Below, in pieces: positions 16,797 to 25,022 of a DNA stretch of 64,000 bases. The position numbers and the translations under genes were made by a program. The stretch is taken from NCBI RefSeq assembly GCF_009664835.1, contig NZ_CP045929.1, positions 124,001 through 188,000 of the forward strand, given 5' to 3'. The notes under the pieces were generated by a model. That model did not search any database and was not told where the DNA came from. It saw only the letters and a list, made by a program, of their open reading frames with translations. The number at the start of each line of letters is the position of its first letter. Position 1 is the first letter of the stretch. Source of the DNA: Allosaccharopolyspora coralli. GTDB lineage: Bacteria > Actinomycetota > Actinomycetes > Mycobacteriales > Pseudonocardiaceae.

Positions 16797-17816
16797 TCAG
16801 CGCTCACCGGTGGCGGGCACGCCCGGTTCGACGGGTACCCGGTTCTCCGGCGCGGGTGCGTCGCCGACCTGGACCTCGCCCTGGATGCTGCCGGTGACGG
16901 GGGCGAGTCCGCTGCCGTCCGGAAGCTGTGCGCTGACCTTGCAGTTGACCGTCCGCGATCCCGCGTTCCAGCTTTCCTGCGACAAGGTGTCCCAATAGCC
17001 GATGAGGCCCTTGTCCTGCGTCGCGTCCGGGCTGCCCGCGAACTCGGCGGTGAGGTCGCGGCAGCGGTCGGCGAGGAAACCGTCCTGGTCCCCTTCCGCC
17101 GGGTACCCGCCCGGGAACTGGTCACCGAGGTTCACCGTGCCGGTGATCTCCACGGAGTGCGGCTGCCCGCAGTCGACCGGGTCCCAGACGTCCACCCCGT
17201 TGATCCCGAGGCAGCGTCCGACGTCATAGGTGTCGGACTGGTCCTGGGTGGCGACCGGGCCCACGATCGGGTACAGCGCTCCCGAAGGTCCGGGTTGCTG
17301 CAGTCCGCAGTGCAGCACTCGGTCGCCCTCGAACCACCCCTCTGAGCTCGGTGTGAAGGCACCGACGGCGAACCTGCCGTTCGGGTCGAGCCGGTCCGAG
17401 AGGAAGCGTTGCGACACCTGCGTGCACCGTTGCTGTTTGATCCGTTGCCAGGTAGCGGTGTCCGGGTAGGGCGCGTCGTCGCCGAACTGCTGGCTGAGAT
17501 CGGCACGTCCGGTGACCTCGAACAGGTGCGGCTGTTCGCAGGCGACCGGGCCGAGGTCGGCGGCGTCGGCGGTGGTCCAGTTCAAACAGCTCCCGGGCCG
17601 TGCCTCGTAGACGGGGGCCGGTGCCGCGGCGGGGCCCTGCTGTCCGGAGCCACCGGTGGACGAGCCTCCGCCACCGCTGGTCGTCATCGGCCAGTTCAAC
17701 ACGGCGCTGACGACGAGCACGAGCAGCGCACCGAGCACCGCCGAGATCATCAACAGCCGGGTGTTGGGCTGCTTGCGGCGGCGGAGCGGGCTCGATCCGG
17801 TCATCGCGCACATCAT
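16797..17816 (-). CDS. Septum-formation-type membrane protein
   Basis: A 339-residue single-pass protein: a basic cytoplasmic N-terminus (SPLRRRKQPNTR), one membrane segment (LLMISAVLGALLVLVVSAVL), a Gly/Ser/Ala/Pro linker, and an extracytoplasmic region with two similar repeats, each with cysteines and a C-x-QPH motif (VACEQPHLFEVTG and VDCGQPHSVEITG). This doubled motif is the hallmark of the septum-formation domain family PF13845. The name comes from genetic work on actinomycetes; the biochemical role is unknown. Three near-N-terminal Met codons make the start uncertain (17816 or 17804). It is the positional counterpart of Rv3835. Confidence 0.75.
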   Translation of the reverse strand: MMCAMTGSSPLRRRKQPNTRLLMISAVLGALLVLVVSAVLNWPMTTSGGGGSSTGGSGQQGPAAAPAPVYEARPGSCLNWTTADAADLGPVACEQPHLFEVTGRADLSQQFGDDAPYPDTATWQRIKQQRCTQVSQRFLSDRLDPNGRFAVGAFTPSSEGWFEGDRVLHCGLQQPGPSGALYPIVGPVATQDQSDTYDVGRCLGINGVDVWDPVDCGQPHSVEITGTVNLGDQFPGGYPAEGDQDGFLADRCRDLTAEFAGSPDATQDKGLIGYWDTLSQESWNAGSRTVNCKVSAQLPDGSGLAPVTGSIQGEVQVGDAPAPENRVPVEPGVPATGER

Positions 17817-18035
17817 GCCGAACCGGAGGGCGCGGTGCCCAACGCGGTGACGGATTCAGGGCGCGCGCCGTCCTCGCCGGCTGCGAGGTGAGAACGGTAG
17901 GTGCGACGAAAACGCCTCGAGGGGGTGTGCCGAACCGTCGTCCTGAGGGCAGGTGGACGACGGCGCCTGATCCGGAATCACCGGTTTGGGTAGTGTTGTG
18001 CCTGGGAGTGGTCGAAGACGGGAAGTGACGGGCCA

Positions 18036-18698
18036 GTGGCGAACGACAACGGGACCGGGAACCTCGGACCGGAGGATCCCCGCCAGGACGACCAGCAGGA
18101 TCAGCAGTCCGGGGGCCGGATGCGGTTCCAGGACGCGGAGACGGCGACTCCGCGGGAGCCGACGCTGGCCGAGAAGCGTGCGCGAGTGGCCGCCGAGAAG
18201 CGCCGCGACGAGAAGGAACAGGCCGAGGTCGCCGAGGCGACCCGCAAGTCCGACCAGCGACGCAAGGTGCTCATCGGCAGCGGCGTCACCGTCGGTGTCG
18301 TGGCGCTCGTGGCCGCGTTCTACTCCGGATCGGCCTACAGCACCCAGAAGAACGCGGTGGAAGCCCAGTGCACGGTGCAGCGCGGAGGCGAGACGATCGC
18401 CCAGCCGGACGAGCACTGCGACGAGAACTACGCGCGCGAGAACGGCGGCCAGTTCATCGGCGGCATGTGGATGATGCCGATCTTCCTGCCCGGCGGCGGA
18501 TTCGGCGGCTACCCCCAGCCAGGCCAGTACCGCTACAGCTACTCGTCGCCGGGCACGCAGGGAACCGCCCCCGGTCAGCGCGTCGCGAACCCGAACTTCA
18601 ACGCGCCCTCCGGTAACACCAAGGTCACCACCAAGTCCGGCAGCACCGTGCAGCGCGGCGGCTTCGGCATCGGTAACAAGGGCCCCAGCGGCGGCTGA
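18036..18698 (+). CDS. DUF1190/YgiB-like membrane-anchored protein
   Basis: A 220-residue protein with a charged coiled N-terminus (KRARVAAEKRRDEKEQAEVAE), one membrane segment (VLIGSGVTVGVVALVAAFYS), a region with two cysteines (EAQCTV, DEHCDEN) and a Gly/Pro/Ser-rich tail ending VQRGGFGIGNKG. The RGGFG ending and the paired downstream gene match E. coli YgiB (DUF1190), which is always next to YgiC. GTG 18036 follows GGAAGTGACGG. It is 33 bases upstream of the ATP-grasp gene at 18732 and surely forms an operon with it. Function unknown; a surface-exposed or lipoprotein-like partner of the ligase is likely. Confidence 0.7.
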   Translation: MANDNGTGNLGPEDPRQDDQQDQQSGGRMRFQDAETATPREPTLAEKRARVAAEKRRDEKEQAEVAEATRKSDQRRKVLIGSGVTVGVVALVAAFYSGSAYSTQKNAVEAQCTVQRGGETIAQPDEHCDENYARENGGQFIGGMWMMPIFLPGGGFGGYPQPGQYRYSYSSPGTQGTAPGQRVANPNFNAPSGNTKVTTKSGSTVQRGGFGIGNKGPSGG

Positions 18699-18731
18699 CG
18701 GCCCTCCGGCACGAGCAGGGAGCACACACAG

Positions 18732-19898
18732 GTGCGGCGCAGGACGACACAACGGCGACCGGACTGGCAGGCGAAGGTGGAGGAACTGGGGCTCGTCTTC
18801 GGCATCCCCGCCCGCTACCCGGACGGGTCGCATCGCCCGTACTGGGACGAGTCGGCGCACTACGAGTTCACCCACGACGAGGTGCTCTCGCTGGAGGCCG
18901 ACGTCGAGTTGATGCAGTCGATGTGCCTCGACGCCATCGACCACGTCATCACCACCGAGCGCTTTCGCGACTTCGGCATCCCCGAATGGGTGTGGCCGCA
19001 CATCGCCGAGTCGTGGAAGCGCGGCGATCCGCACCTGTACGGGCGGTTCGACTTCCGCTACGACGGCTCCGGCCCGGCGAAACTGCTCGAGTACAACGCC
19101 GACACCCCCACTTCGCTGCTCGAGGCGGCGGTCGTGCAGTGGAACTGGCTGACCGAGTGCCACGAGGACGGCGACCAGTGGAACTCCATCCACGAGAAGC
19201 TCGTGGAGCGCTGGACGGAGATCTCCGAACGGCTCGCCACCCGCGAGGTGCACTTCACCTGGTCGTCCTCCGACACCAGCGGCGAGGACAACCTCACGTC
19301 GGCGTACCTGCAGGAGACCGCCGCCGAAGCGGGCCTGGACACCATCGGGCTGGCCATCGAGGAAGTCGGCTGGGACGAACTGCTGGAACGCTTCGTCGAC
19401 CTCGAGGAAGCACCGATGGAGTCGGTGCTCAAGATCTACCCGTGGGAGTGGATGGTCGACGACGACTTCGGCAAGCACGCCGTGAACACGTTGCCGCGGA
19501 CGCAGTGGATCGAACCGCTGTGGAAGATGCTGCTGTCCAACAAGGCGTTGCTGGCGGTCCTGTGGGAGATGTACCCGGGCCACCCGAACCTGCTGCCGAC
19601 GTTCCTCGACGATCCGGGACTGCTCACCGAGTACGTCCGCAAACCGCGGCTCGGCAGGGAAGGCAGCAACATCCAGATCGTCGCGCCGGGCTGGGAAACC
19701 AGCACCGGCGGCGTCTACGGGCACGAAGGGTTCGTCTACCAGGCGTTCGACCCGCTGCCCCAGTTCGACGGGCTGCGCCCGGCGCTCGGCGCCTGGGTCG
19801 TGGGTGACCAGTCGGCGGGACTGGGCATCCGCGAGACCGTCGGGCTCATCACCGACGACGGTGCCGCGTTCGTCCCGCACCGCATCGTCGAGAGTTGA
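18732..19898 (+). CDS. Glutathionylspermidine-synthase-family ATP-grasp ligase (YgiC-like)
   Basis: A 388-residue cytosolic ligase of the family PF03738. Recognisable blocks are YRYDGSGPAKLLEYNADTPT-like (here FDFRYDGSGPAKLLEYNADT), EAAVVQWNW, the central ATP-grasp body, and KPRLGREGSNIQIV, the nucleotide-binding loop. It has no N-terminal amidase, as in YgiC rather than E. coli Gss. Family members join a peptide carboxylate to an amine, but YgiC-type members have no confirmed substrate, and actinobacteria generally use mycothiol rather than glutathione, so the name should not be taken literally. GTG 18732 has AGGGAGC upstream. Confidence 0.82.
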   Translation: MRRRTTQRRPDWQAKVEELGLVFGIPARYPDGSHRPYWDESAHYEFTHDEVLSLEADVELMQSMCLDAIDHVITTERFRDFGIPEWVWPHIAESWKRGDPHLYGRFDFRYDGSGPAKLLEYNADTPTSLLEAAVVQWNWLTECHEDGDQWNSIHEKLVERWTEISERLATREVHFTWSSSDTSGEDNLTSAYLQETAAEAGLDTIGLAIEEVGWDELLERFVDLEEAPMESVLKIYPWEWMVDDDFGKHAVNTLPRTQWIEPLWKMLLSNKALLAVLWEMYPGHPNLLPTFLDDPGLLTEYVRKPRLGREGSNIQIVAPGWETSTGGVYGHEGFVYQAFDPLPQFDGLRPALGAWVVGDQSAGLGIRETVGLITDDGAAFVPHRIVES

Positions 19899-19938
19899 GC
19901 CGGCCGACCCCGACGCGTTCCGCTCGCCCCGGTGCGGC

Positions 19939-19944
19939 TAGGCT
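19939..19944 (+). promoter_or_regulatory. -10 element of serS, leaderless type
   Basis: TAGGCT ends 8 bases before the GTG start of serS and no ribosome binding site intervenes, so the transcript should start at about the first codon. Confidence 0.6.
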
Positions 19945-19952
19945 GACCTGCT

Positions 19953-21212
19953 GTGATCGACCTGAAGACGCTCCGCGAGGACCCGGAAGCCGTACGTGCT
20001 TCGCAGCGCGCCCGAGGCGAGGACGCATCCCTGGTGGACGCGTTGCTCTCGGCCGACGAGCAGCGCCGGTCCGCGGTCGCGCGCGCCGACACGCTGCGCG
20101 GCGAGCAGAAGCAGCTCGGCAAGCAGGTCGGCAAGGCTCAGGGTGAGGAACGCGACCGCCTGCTCGCCGAAGCGAAGGACCTCGCGGCGAAAGTCAAGGA
20201 AGCCGAAGCCGAACAGGCCGCGGGCGACGAGGCTCTGCTGCAAGCCCAACGCGCGATCCCGAACGTCATCGAGCCGGAAACCCCGCCCGGCGGCGAGGAC
20301 GACTTCGTCACGCTCAAACACGTCGGCACCCCGCGCGAGTTCGACTTCGCGCCGAAGGACCACCTGGAGCTCGGCGAAGCGCTCGGCGCGATCGACATGG
20401 AACGCGGCGCGAAGGTCGCGGGCTCCCGGTTCTACTTCCTCACCGGCGTCGGAGCGCAGCTCGAACTCGCACTGATCAACATGGGCGTCGCGCAGGCGAC
20501 CGCGGCAGGGTTCGACCTGGTCGTCCCGCCGGTTCTGGTGCGCCCGGAGATCATGGACGGCACCGGGTTCCTCGGCGCCCACTCCACGGAGATCTACCAC
20601 CTGGAGGAGGACGACGCCTATCTCGTCGGCACCTCCGAGGTGCCCCTCGCCGGATACCACTCGGGCGAGATCCTCCAGCTCGACGAGCCGAAGCGCTACG
20701 CGGGCTGGTCGACCTGCTTCCGGCGCGAGGCGGGCTCCTACGGCAAGGACACCCGCGGCATCATCCGCGTGCACCAGTTCAACAAGCTGGAGATGTTCGT
20801 CTACTGCCGCGAGGAGCACGCCCGCGACGAGCACCAGCGGCTGCTCGCGTGGGAAGAGGACATGATGGCCAAGATCGAGGTGCCGTACCGGGTGATCGAC
20901 ACCGGAGCGGGCGATCTCGGCACGAGCGCCGCCCGCAAGTTCGACTGCGAGGCGTGGATCCCCACCCAGCAGGCGTACCGCGAGCTGACGTCCACCTCGA
21001 ACTGCACGTCGTTCCAGGCGCGGCGGCTCAACACCCGCTACCGGGACGAGAACGGCAAGACCGCCATCGCGAGCACCCTCAACGGCACGTTGGCGACGAC
21101 GCGGTGGCTGGTGGCGATCCTGGAGAACCATCAGCAGGAGGACGGTTCCGTGCGGGTGCCCCTCGCACTGCGCCCGTTCCTCGGCGGCCGCGAGGTCCTC
21201 ACCCCGCGCTGA
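19953..21212 (+). CDS. serS: Seryl-tRNA synthetase
   Basis: Class II aminoacyl-tRNA synthetase that charges tRNA-Ser and tRNA-Sec with serine. The 419-residue protein has the N-terminal two-helix coiled-coil arm (residues about 25-105, rich in Lys/Glu/Ala) that contacts the long variable arm of the tRNA, and the catalytic core with motif 2 ([20 protein letters not shown]) and motif 3 ([16 protein letters not shown]). Start GTG 19953, probably leaderless. Monocistronic, ended near the palindrome at 21278. A tRNA-Ser gene lies far downstream at 61912. Confidence 0.96.
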   Translation: MIDLKTLREDPEAVRASQRARGEDASLVDALLSADEQRRSAVARADTLRGEQKQLGKQVGKAQGEERDRLLAEAKDLAAKVKEAEAEQAAGDEALLQAQRAIPNVIEPETPPGGEDDFVTLKHVGTPREFDFAPKDHLELGEALGAIDMERGAKVAGSRFYFLTGVGAQLELALINMGVAQATAAGFDLVVPPVLVRPEIMDGTGFLGAHSTEIYHLEEDDAYLVGTSEVPLAGYHSGEILQLDEPKRYAGWSTCFRREAGSYGKDTRGIIRVHQFNKLEMFVYCREEHARDEHQRLLAWEEDMMAKIEVPYRVIDTGAGDLGTSAARKFDCEAWIPTQQAYRELTSTSNCTSFQARRLNTRYRDENGKTAIASTLNGTLATTRWLVAILENHQQEDGSVRVPLALRPFLGGREVLTPR

Positions 21213-21277
21213 CTCGGGACTCCCCCTGTTCACCCCACCAGGTGTGGACAACCCGCCTCCCCTGTGGACAGCCGGGT

Positions 21278-21299
21278 GGCAAATTCGCGCGAATTTGTC
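21278..21299. repeat. Second copy of the GGCAAATTCGC palindrome
   Basis: It matches the 22-base palindrome at 16242-16263 except for one base in the right arm. It lies between the convergent serS and HhH-domain genes, directly before the stop codon of the latter at 21301. Confidence 0.65.
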
Positions 21300-21300
21300 G

Positions 21301-21924
21301 TCACGCGGGGATGAGGCGGGTCGCGGTGTCCTTTTCGAGGGTGACGCGGACGAGGGCGGCAGCGAGGCGGGGCAGGTCGTCTCCCGGAACCAGGCCGGCC
21401 AGGTCCTTCGCCGCAGTGGGCAGACCGACACGTTTCGCGCCGTCCTGCGCCTTCTTGTCCAAATACGGCCGCAGCTCCGGCCACACGCCCTGCGCTTCGC
21501 GGCAAAAAATGTGCGCGCCGACGGGGCCGAGCTTCGGAATCTCCTGCAATGCCTTCGGAATCCCGTCCGGGTGCTCCCGACCCCGGCGCAGGTCCCCGCG
21601 ATACCGGTCGAGCAACAGTTCCGCACCCTGACCGAGCGCGGTCGCGGTGCTCTCGTCGTAGCGCACGTAATGCCCGCGCCCGAGCGCGTCCACCCGCTGC
21701 TGCCACGTCGCGTCGAGCATCTTGCGCGGTGTGCCGAACACCGCCAGTTCCCGAGCAGCTGCCACGGCGATGTCCGCCTTGATCCGGGTGGACAGCAACA
21801 CCGACAGCACCAGCAACCGATACAGCGGGGCGGGCTTGTCGGCGAGGTCGATGTCCGCCTGCTCGGCGTAGGTCGTGCCTGCGACGTCGAGCAGTTCACG
21901 GACCGTGGCGTCGTGGCTCTTCAC
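21301..21924 (-). CDS. Helix-hairpin-helix (HhH-GPD superfamily) protein, endonuclease III-like
   Basis: A 207-residue cytosolic protein with the all-helical HhH-GPD outline: an N-terminal helical domain (YRLLVLSVLLSTRIKADIAV), the hairpin ALQEIPKLGPVGAHIF, and an Asp in PYLDKKAQDGAKRVGLP at the place of the catalytic Asp. The Lys that makes endonuclease III a lyase (in LPGVGRKTA) is replaced (PKLGPVGAH), and there is no C-terminal iron-sulfur cluster. If active it would be a glycosylase without lyase activity; a purely DNA-binding role is also possible. It stands alone, with repeat B2 in its upstream region. Confidence 0.7.
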   Translation of the reverse strand: MKSHDATVRELLDVAGTTYAEQADIDLADKPAPLYRLLVLSVLLSTRIKADIAVAAARELAVFGTPRKMLDATWQQRVDALGRGHYVRYDESTATALGQGAELLLDRYRGDLRRGREHPDGIPKALQEIPKLGPVGAHIFCREAQGVWPELRPYLDKKAQDGAKRVGLPTAAKDLAGLVPGDDLPRLAAALVRVTLEKDTATRLIPA

Positions 21925-21934
21925 GGCTCACCTC

Positions 21935-22064
21935 CCTGAGGTGCATGGGGAACTCGCGCGTGTGCCCGTAGGACACGGTCGTACGTGGCCAGCCGGGCAT
22001 GGTGAGGGCTCCGGGGCGGGCCGTACCGGAGCACGTACCCAAGTTCCCAAAATGCGTTCTGAGG
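21935..22064. repeat. Repeat family B, copy B2
   Basis: An element of about 130 bases with imperfect inverted ends (CTGAGGTGCATGGGGAAC at the left, complement CTCAGAACGCATTTTGGGAAC at the right, shown here in part) and the internal GTGCCCGTAGGACAC hairpin of the family. It fills the space between the HhH gene and the F420-type oxidoreductase gene. Confidence 0.8.
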
Positions 22065-22094
22065 AGGGCTACCCCGGTCCGCGCCCGCTACACC

Positions 22095-22970
22095 TCACGA
22101 TCGCAGTGAGGGCAGCACGTCCGAGGCGATCTCCTCCAGCACCGACTCCTTGCCCTCGTACGGCCCGTCGGGTCGCGGCCAGTGCGTGATCACGTCCGTG
22201 AAGCCGAGTTCCTTCGCACGCCCCACGACTTCCTTGTAGTACTCGGCGCTGGACAGCGAGTACGTCGGTGCGGCGTCGGCCTGCAGGTAGCGGGCCATGG
22301 GGCGCTTGCGGCCCACTTCCTCCAGAGTCTCGTCGAACGTGCGTGCCGTCGCGGCCACGCCACGCCACCACGCCTCGACGTCGTCCCCTCCTCGGCCGGT
22401 GGTCACCCACCCGGTGCCGTAGCGGGCGGCGAGTCGCATCGAGCGCGGGCCGTTGGCGGCCATCACGAACGGCACTCGTGGCTGTTGCACACATCCGGGC
22501 GAGCGACGTGCCTCGACGGCCTCGAAGTACTCGCCCTGGTAGGTCGTCACGTCCTGGGTGAGGATCTGGTGCAGCAGTTCGACGAATTCGGTGTAGCGGT
22601 CGACCCGCTGCCCCGAGCTCAGTCCCGCGGCGCCGAGGACCGTCGCGTCGAACCCCACCCCGCCCGCGCCGAGCCCCACGGAGAACCGCCCGTCGGACAC
22701 GTCGTCGAGGGCGGTGAGTTCGCGGGCGAAGTGGGCCGGGTGCCTGAAGTTCGGCGAGGCGACGAGCGTGCCGAGCCGGATCTTCGAGGTGACGGTCGCG
22801 GCGGCCGTCAGCGTCGGCACCGCGTCGAACCACGGCTTGTCCACCAGCGAACGCCACCCGAGGTGGTCGTAGGTCCACGCGTGGTGGAAGCCGTACTCCT
22901 CGGCCATCCGCCACAACGGTTCGGCCGCCCACCAGCGGTGTTCGGGGAGAATCACGATCCCTGCGCGCAC
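22095..22970 (-). CDS. LLM-class flavin/F420-dependent oxidoreductase
   Basis: A 291-residue luciferase-like monooxygenase superfamily protein (TIM barrel). Family signatures include WTYDHLGWRSL near the N-terminus, IRLGTLVASPNFRHPAHFARELTALDD, and DGRFSVGLGAGG. In actinobacteria such enzymes usually use coenzyme F420; no catalytic residue unique to F420 use can be fixed by eye, so FMN is not excluded. The long upstream open frame is a shadow of the HAD gene; GTG 22970 gives the normal N-terminus VRAGIVILPEHRW. It is divergent from the HAD gene with 100 bases between. Substrate unknown. Confidence 0.85.
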   Translation of the reverse strand: MRAGIVILPEHRWWAAEPLWRMAEEYGFHHAWTYDHLGWRSLVDKPWFDAVPTLTAAATVTSKIRLGTLVASPNFRHPAHFARELTALDDVSDGRFSVGLGAGGVGFDATVLGAAGLSSGQRVDRYTEFVELLHQILTQDVTTYQGEYFEAVEARRSPGCVQQPRVPFVMAANGPRSMRLAARYGTGWVTTGRGGDDVEAWWRGVAATARTFDETLEEVGRKRPMARYLQADAAPTYSLSSAEYYKEVVGRAKELGFTDVITHWPRPDGPYEGKESVLEEIASDVLPSLRS

Positions 22971-23070
22971 CCCGGCGACCGTACCGGCTCGACGGGGTGG
23001 GCGACGAGGGGTCCGGGCAAGGTGGTGAACATCGCACCGGCTCGCCGCCGTGTTCGGGCATGATGAACGA

Positions 23071-23916
23071 ATGGGTTCGCCTCGCTTGGTCGCCTCGGAC
23101 GTGGACGGCACGCTCCTGGGTGCGCTGGAGCAGGTGTCCGAGCGCACCGCGGCAGCCGCTCGCGGGGTGGTCGACGCCGGGATTCCGTTCGTGCTCGTGA
23201 CCGGGCGTCCGCCTCGGTGGCTCCCACCGGTCACGGAGGCTCTCGGGATTCGGGGCCTGACGGTGTGCTCGAACGGCGCCATCGTCTACGACGCACACGC
23301 CGACCGGGTCGTGTCCGCCTCGCTGCTCGACGCGGTCACGTTGCACGACATCGCGCACGTGCTGCGCGAGATCCTGCCGGGCTGCCGGTTCGCTGTGGAG
23401 CGCTGCATGTCCTCGGCGCGGGATCGGGTGCCGGAACAGGCGCTCGCCGAGGAGGGGTTCGGCCACGGCTGGCCGGACAGCGAGATCACCATCGCCCCGC
23501 TCGGCGAACTCGTCGGCCACGACGCGGTGAAGCTGCTGGTGCTGCACGAGAGCATGAACAGTGCCCAGATGGCCGAGGCCGCGGGACAGGTGCTCGGTGA
23601 GCGCGTGCAGATCACCTATTCGATGGGTCTGGGGTTGTTGGAGATCTCCGCGCCGGGGGTGCACAAGGCGTCCGGATTGGCGGAGGTCGCGCGCGAGCTC
23701 GGGGTCGGCGCGGAGGATGTCCTGGCGTTCGGGGACATGCCGAACGACCTGCCGATGTTGGAGTGGGCCGGCTACGGGGTCGCGATGGGCAACGCGCACG
23801 AGGATCTGTTCGCGGTAGCCGACGAGGTCACCGTCGAGCACAGCGCGGACGGTGTCGCCCGCGTGCTCGAGCGGTGGTGGACACCGGCCGGGCCTACGGC
23901 GCCGGTGGCGGGATGA
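23071..23916 (+). CDS. HAD-superfamily phosphatase (Cof type)
   Basis: A 281-residue hydrolase. Motif I is SDVDGTLLG with the nucleophilic Asp, motif II LVTGRPPR, motif III the Lys in GVHKASGL, and motif IV GDMPNDLPMLEWAG, with a type IIB cap between motifs II and III. Cof-type enzymes dephosphorylate sugar phosphates or flavin and pyridoxal phosphates; the substrate cannot be told. ATG 23071 gives the usual short lead into motif I. Its 3' end overlaps the convergent amidase gene by 23 bases. M. tuberculosis Rv3813c is the positional counterpart. Confidence 0.88.
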   Translation: MGSPRLVASDVDGTLLGALEQVSERTAAAARGVVDAGIPFVLVTGRPPRWLPPVTEALGIRGLTVCSNGAIVYDAHADRVVSASLLDAVTLHDIAHVLREILPGCRFAVERCMSSARDRVPEQALAEEGFGHGWPDSEITIAPLGELVGHDAVKLLVLHESMNSAQMAEAAGQVLGERVQITYSMGLGLLEISAPGVHKASGLAEVARELGVGAEDVLAFGDMPNDLPMLEWAGYGVAMGNAHEDLFAVADEVTVEHSADGVARVLERWWTPAGPTAPVAG

Positions 23917-24937
23917 GTTCCGCCGCCCGGTCGCGGATCCGGTCCATCGCCGCGTAGCCGTAGCGGCCGGGGCAGTCCGTGTTTCCGACGTCGCGGTGGG
24001 CGAAGACCGTCGGCAGTGCGACTTCCGCCCCTTCGGGGTAGCGGGAGGTGCCGCCGCCGGCGGAGACGAGCGTGGCTGTGGCGCGCGGGTCCACACCGGA
24101 CTCCGCGAGTTTCCACGCCGTGATCGACGAGACCGATTCCAGCGCCGCAGCCCCGGGTTCGACGAGGTCGTGGCTGCCCATCATGGAGACACCGAACGTG
24201 TCCCGGTTGAACCCGCCCGCGTGTCCGCCGACGACGTGCCCGGTGAGTCCCCCGGTGCGGCCTTCGAACATCGTGCCGCAGCGGTCCACGAGCACGTGGT
24301 AGCCGATGTCGCCCCAGCCGAGTTCGACGGCGTGGTACTCGAAAATGCCACGCACGAGCGCCGCGGAGTCCTGGCACGAGTAGTCGTTGGCGCCTGCGGT
24401 GTGGTGCACGGCGACGGCTTTCGTGGTGGGTGTGGGCTCGGGAGGCCAGGTCATCTTCGACTCGTCGGCTCCCCACTGCGCGCGGGTCACCACGGGCGGG
24501 TGGCCGCCCTTCGCGGTGGGGGTGGGTGTGTCGGCCGAACCGGGGTCGAGTGCGACGAGTGTCAGCCGGTCGGTGACGTCTCGACCGTTCTCGGTCGCCC
24601 GCACCCGGACTTCGGTAGCGTGCCCGACCCACAGCGGCTCGGTCCCGGTGGCTCCGGGCCCGCCGGTAGCCGGGTCGAGCGAGGTCCACGGACTCCACGC
24701 GCCGGAGTCGCGGTGGCGCAGCTGGACGCTGTCCGGGGCGGCTCCGCGCCAGGTGAGTCCGACCATCCGGAACGCGTTCCCGGGTCGCACCTCGCGCACT
24801 CCGGAACGGTCGGTGGCCACGGAGGCCAGGGCAACGCGGTCCACAGTGGTCTCCACGCCTTCGTCGGCGTGCGCCGCGGGGGCGACGACGGGGCCGCTGG
24901 TCAACACGATCGCGGCGATCACGGGGAACAGGCGCAC
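23894..24937 (-). CDS. Secreted PGRP-type N-acetylmuramoyl-L-alanine amidase
   Basis: A 347-residue exported protein that should cut the bond between MurNAc and the peptide stem. Residues 1-24 form a signal peptide ending AHA, with cleavage after AAHA. After a domain of about 120 residues comes a peptidoglycan-recognition/amidase domain (residues about 150-330). Its zinc ligands are visible: His in VAVHHTAG, then His and Cys in FAHRDVGNTDCPG. The Tyr in DIGYHVLVD is also conserved. It lies between the HAD gene and the arabinogalactan genes, as does the secreted amidase Rv3811 in M. tuberculosis, and fits a cell-wall remodelling role. GTG start at 24937. Confidence 0.9.
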   Translation of the reverse strand: MRLFPVIAAIVLTSGPVVAPAAHADEGVETTVDRVALASVATDRSGVREVRPGNAFRMVGLTWRGAAPDSVQLRHRDSGAWSPWTSLDPATGGPGATGTEPLWVGHATEVRVRATENGRDVTDRLTLVALDPGSADTPTPTAKGGHPPVVTRAQWGADESKMTWPPEPTPTTKAVAVHHTAGANDYSCQDSAALVRGIFEYHAVELGWGDIGYHVLVDRCGTMFEGRTGGLTGHVVGGHAGGFNRDTFGVSMMGSHDLVEPGAAALESVSSITAWKLAESGVDPRATATLVSAGGGTSRYPEGAEVALPTVFAHRDVGNTDCPGRYGYAAMDRIRDRAAELIPPPAP

Positions 24938-25022
24938 GAAACACCTCGCTCGGCTCGTGGGAGATCACGACCTGGGCACCAGGGGAGTATGCGCCGGAGT
25001 CGACCGCCCCGCCCGATGCGAT

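Noticed and set aside
23894-23916. The 23-base overlap of the HAD and amidase genes as a sign of a frameshift
   Set aside because: Both proteins end normally for their families; short convergent overlaps are common.
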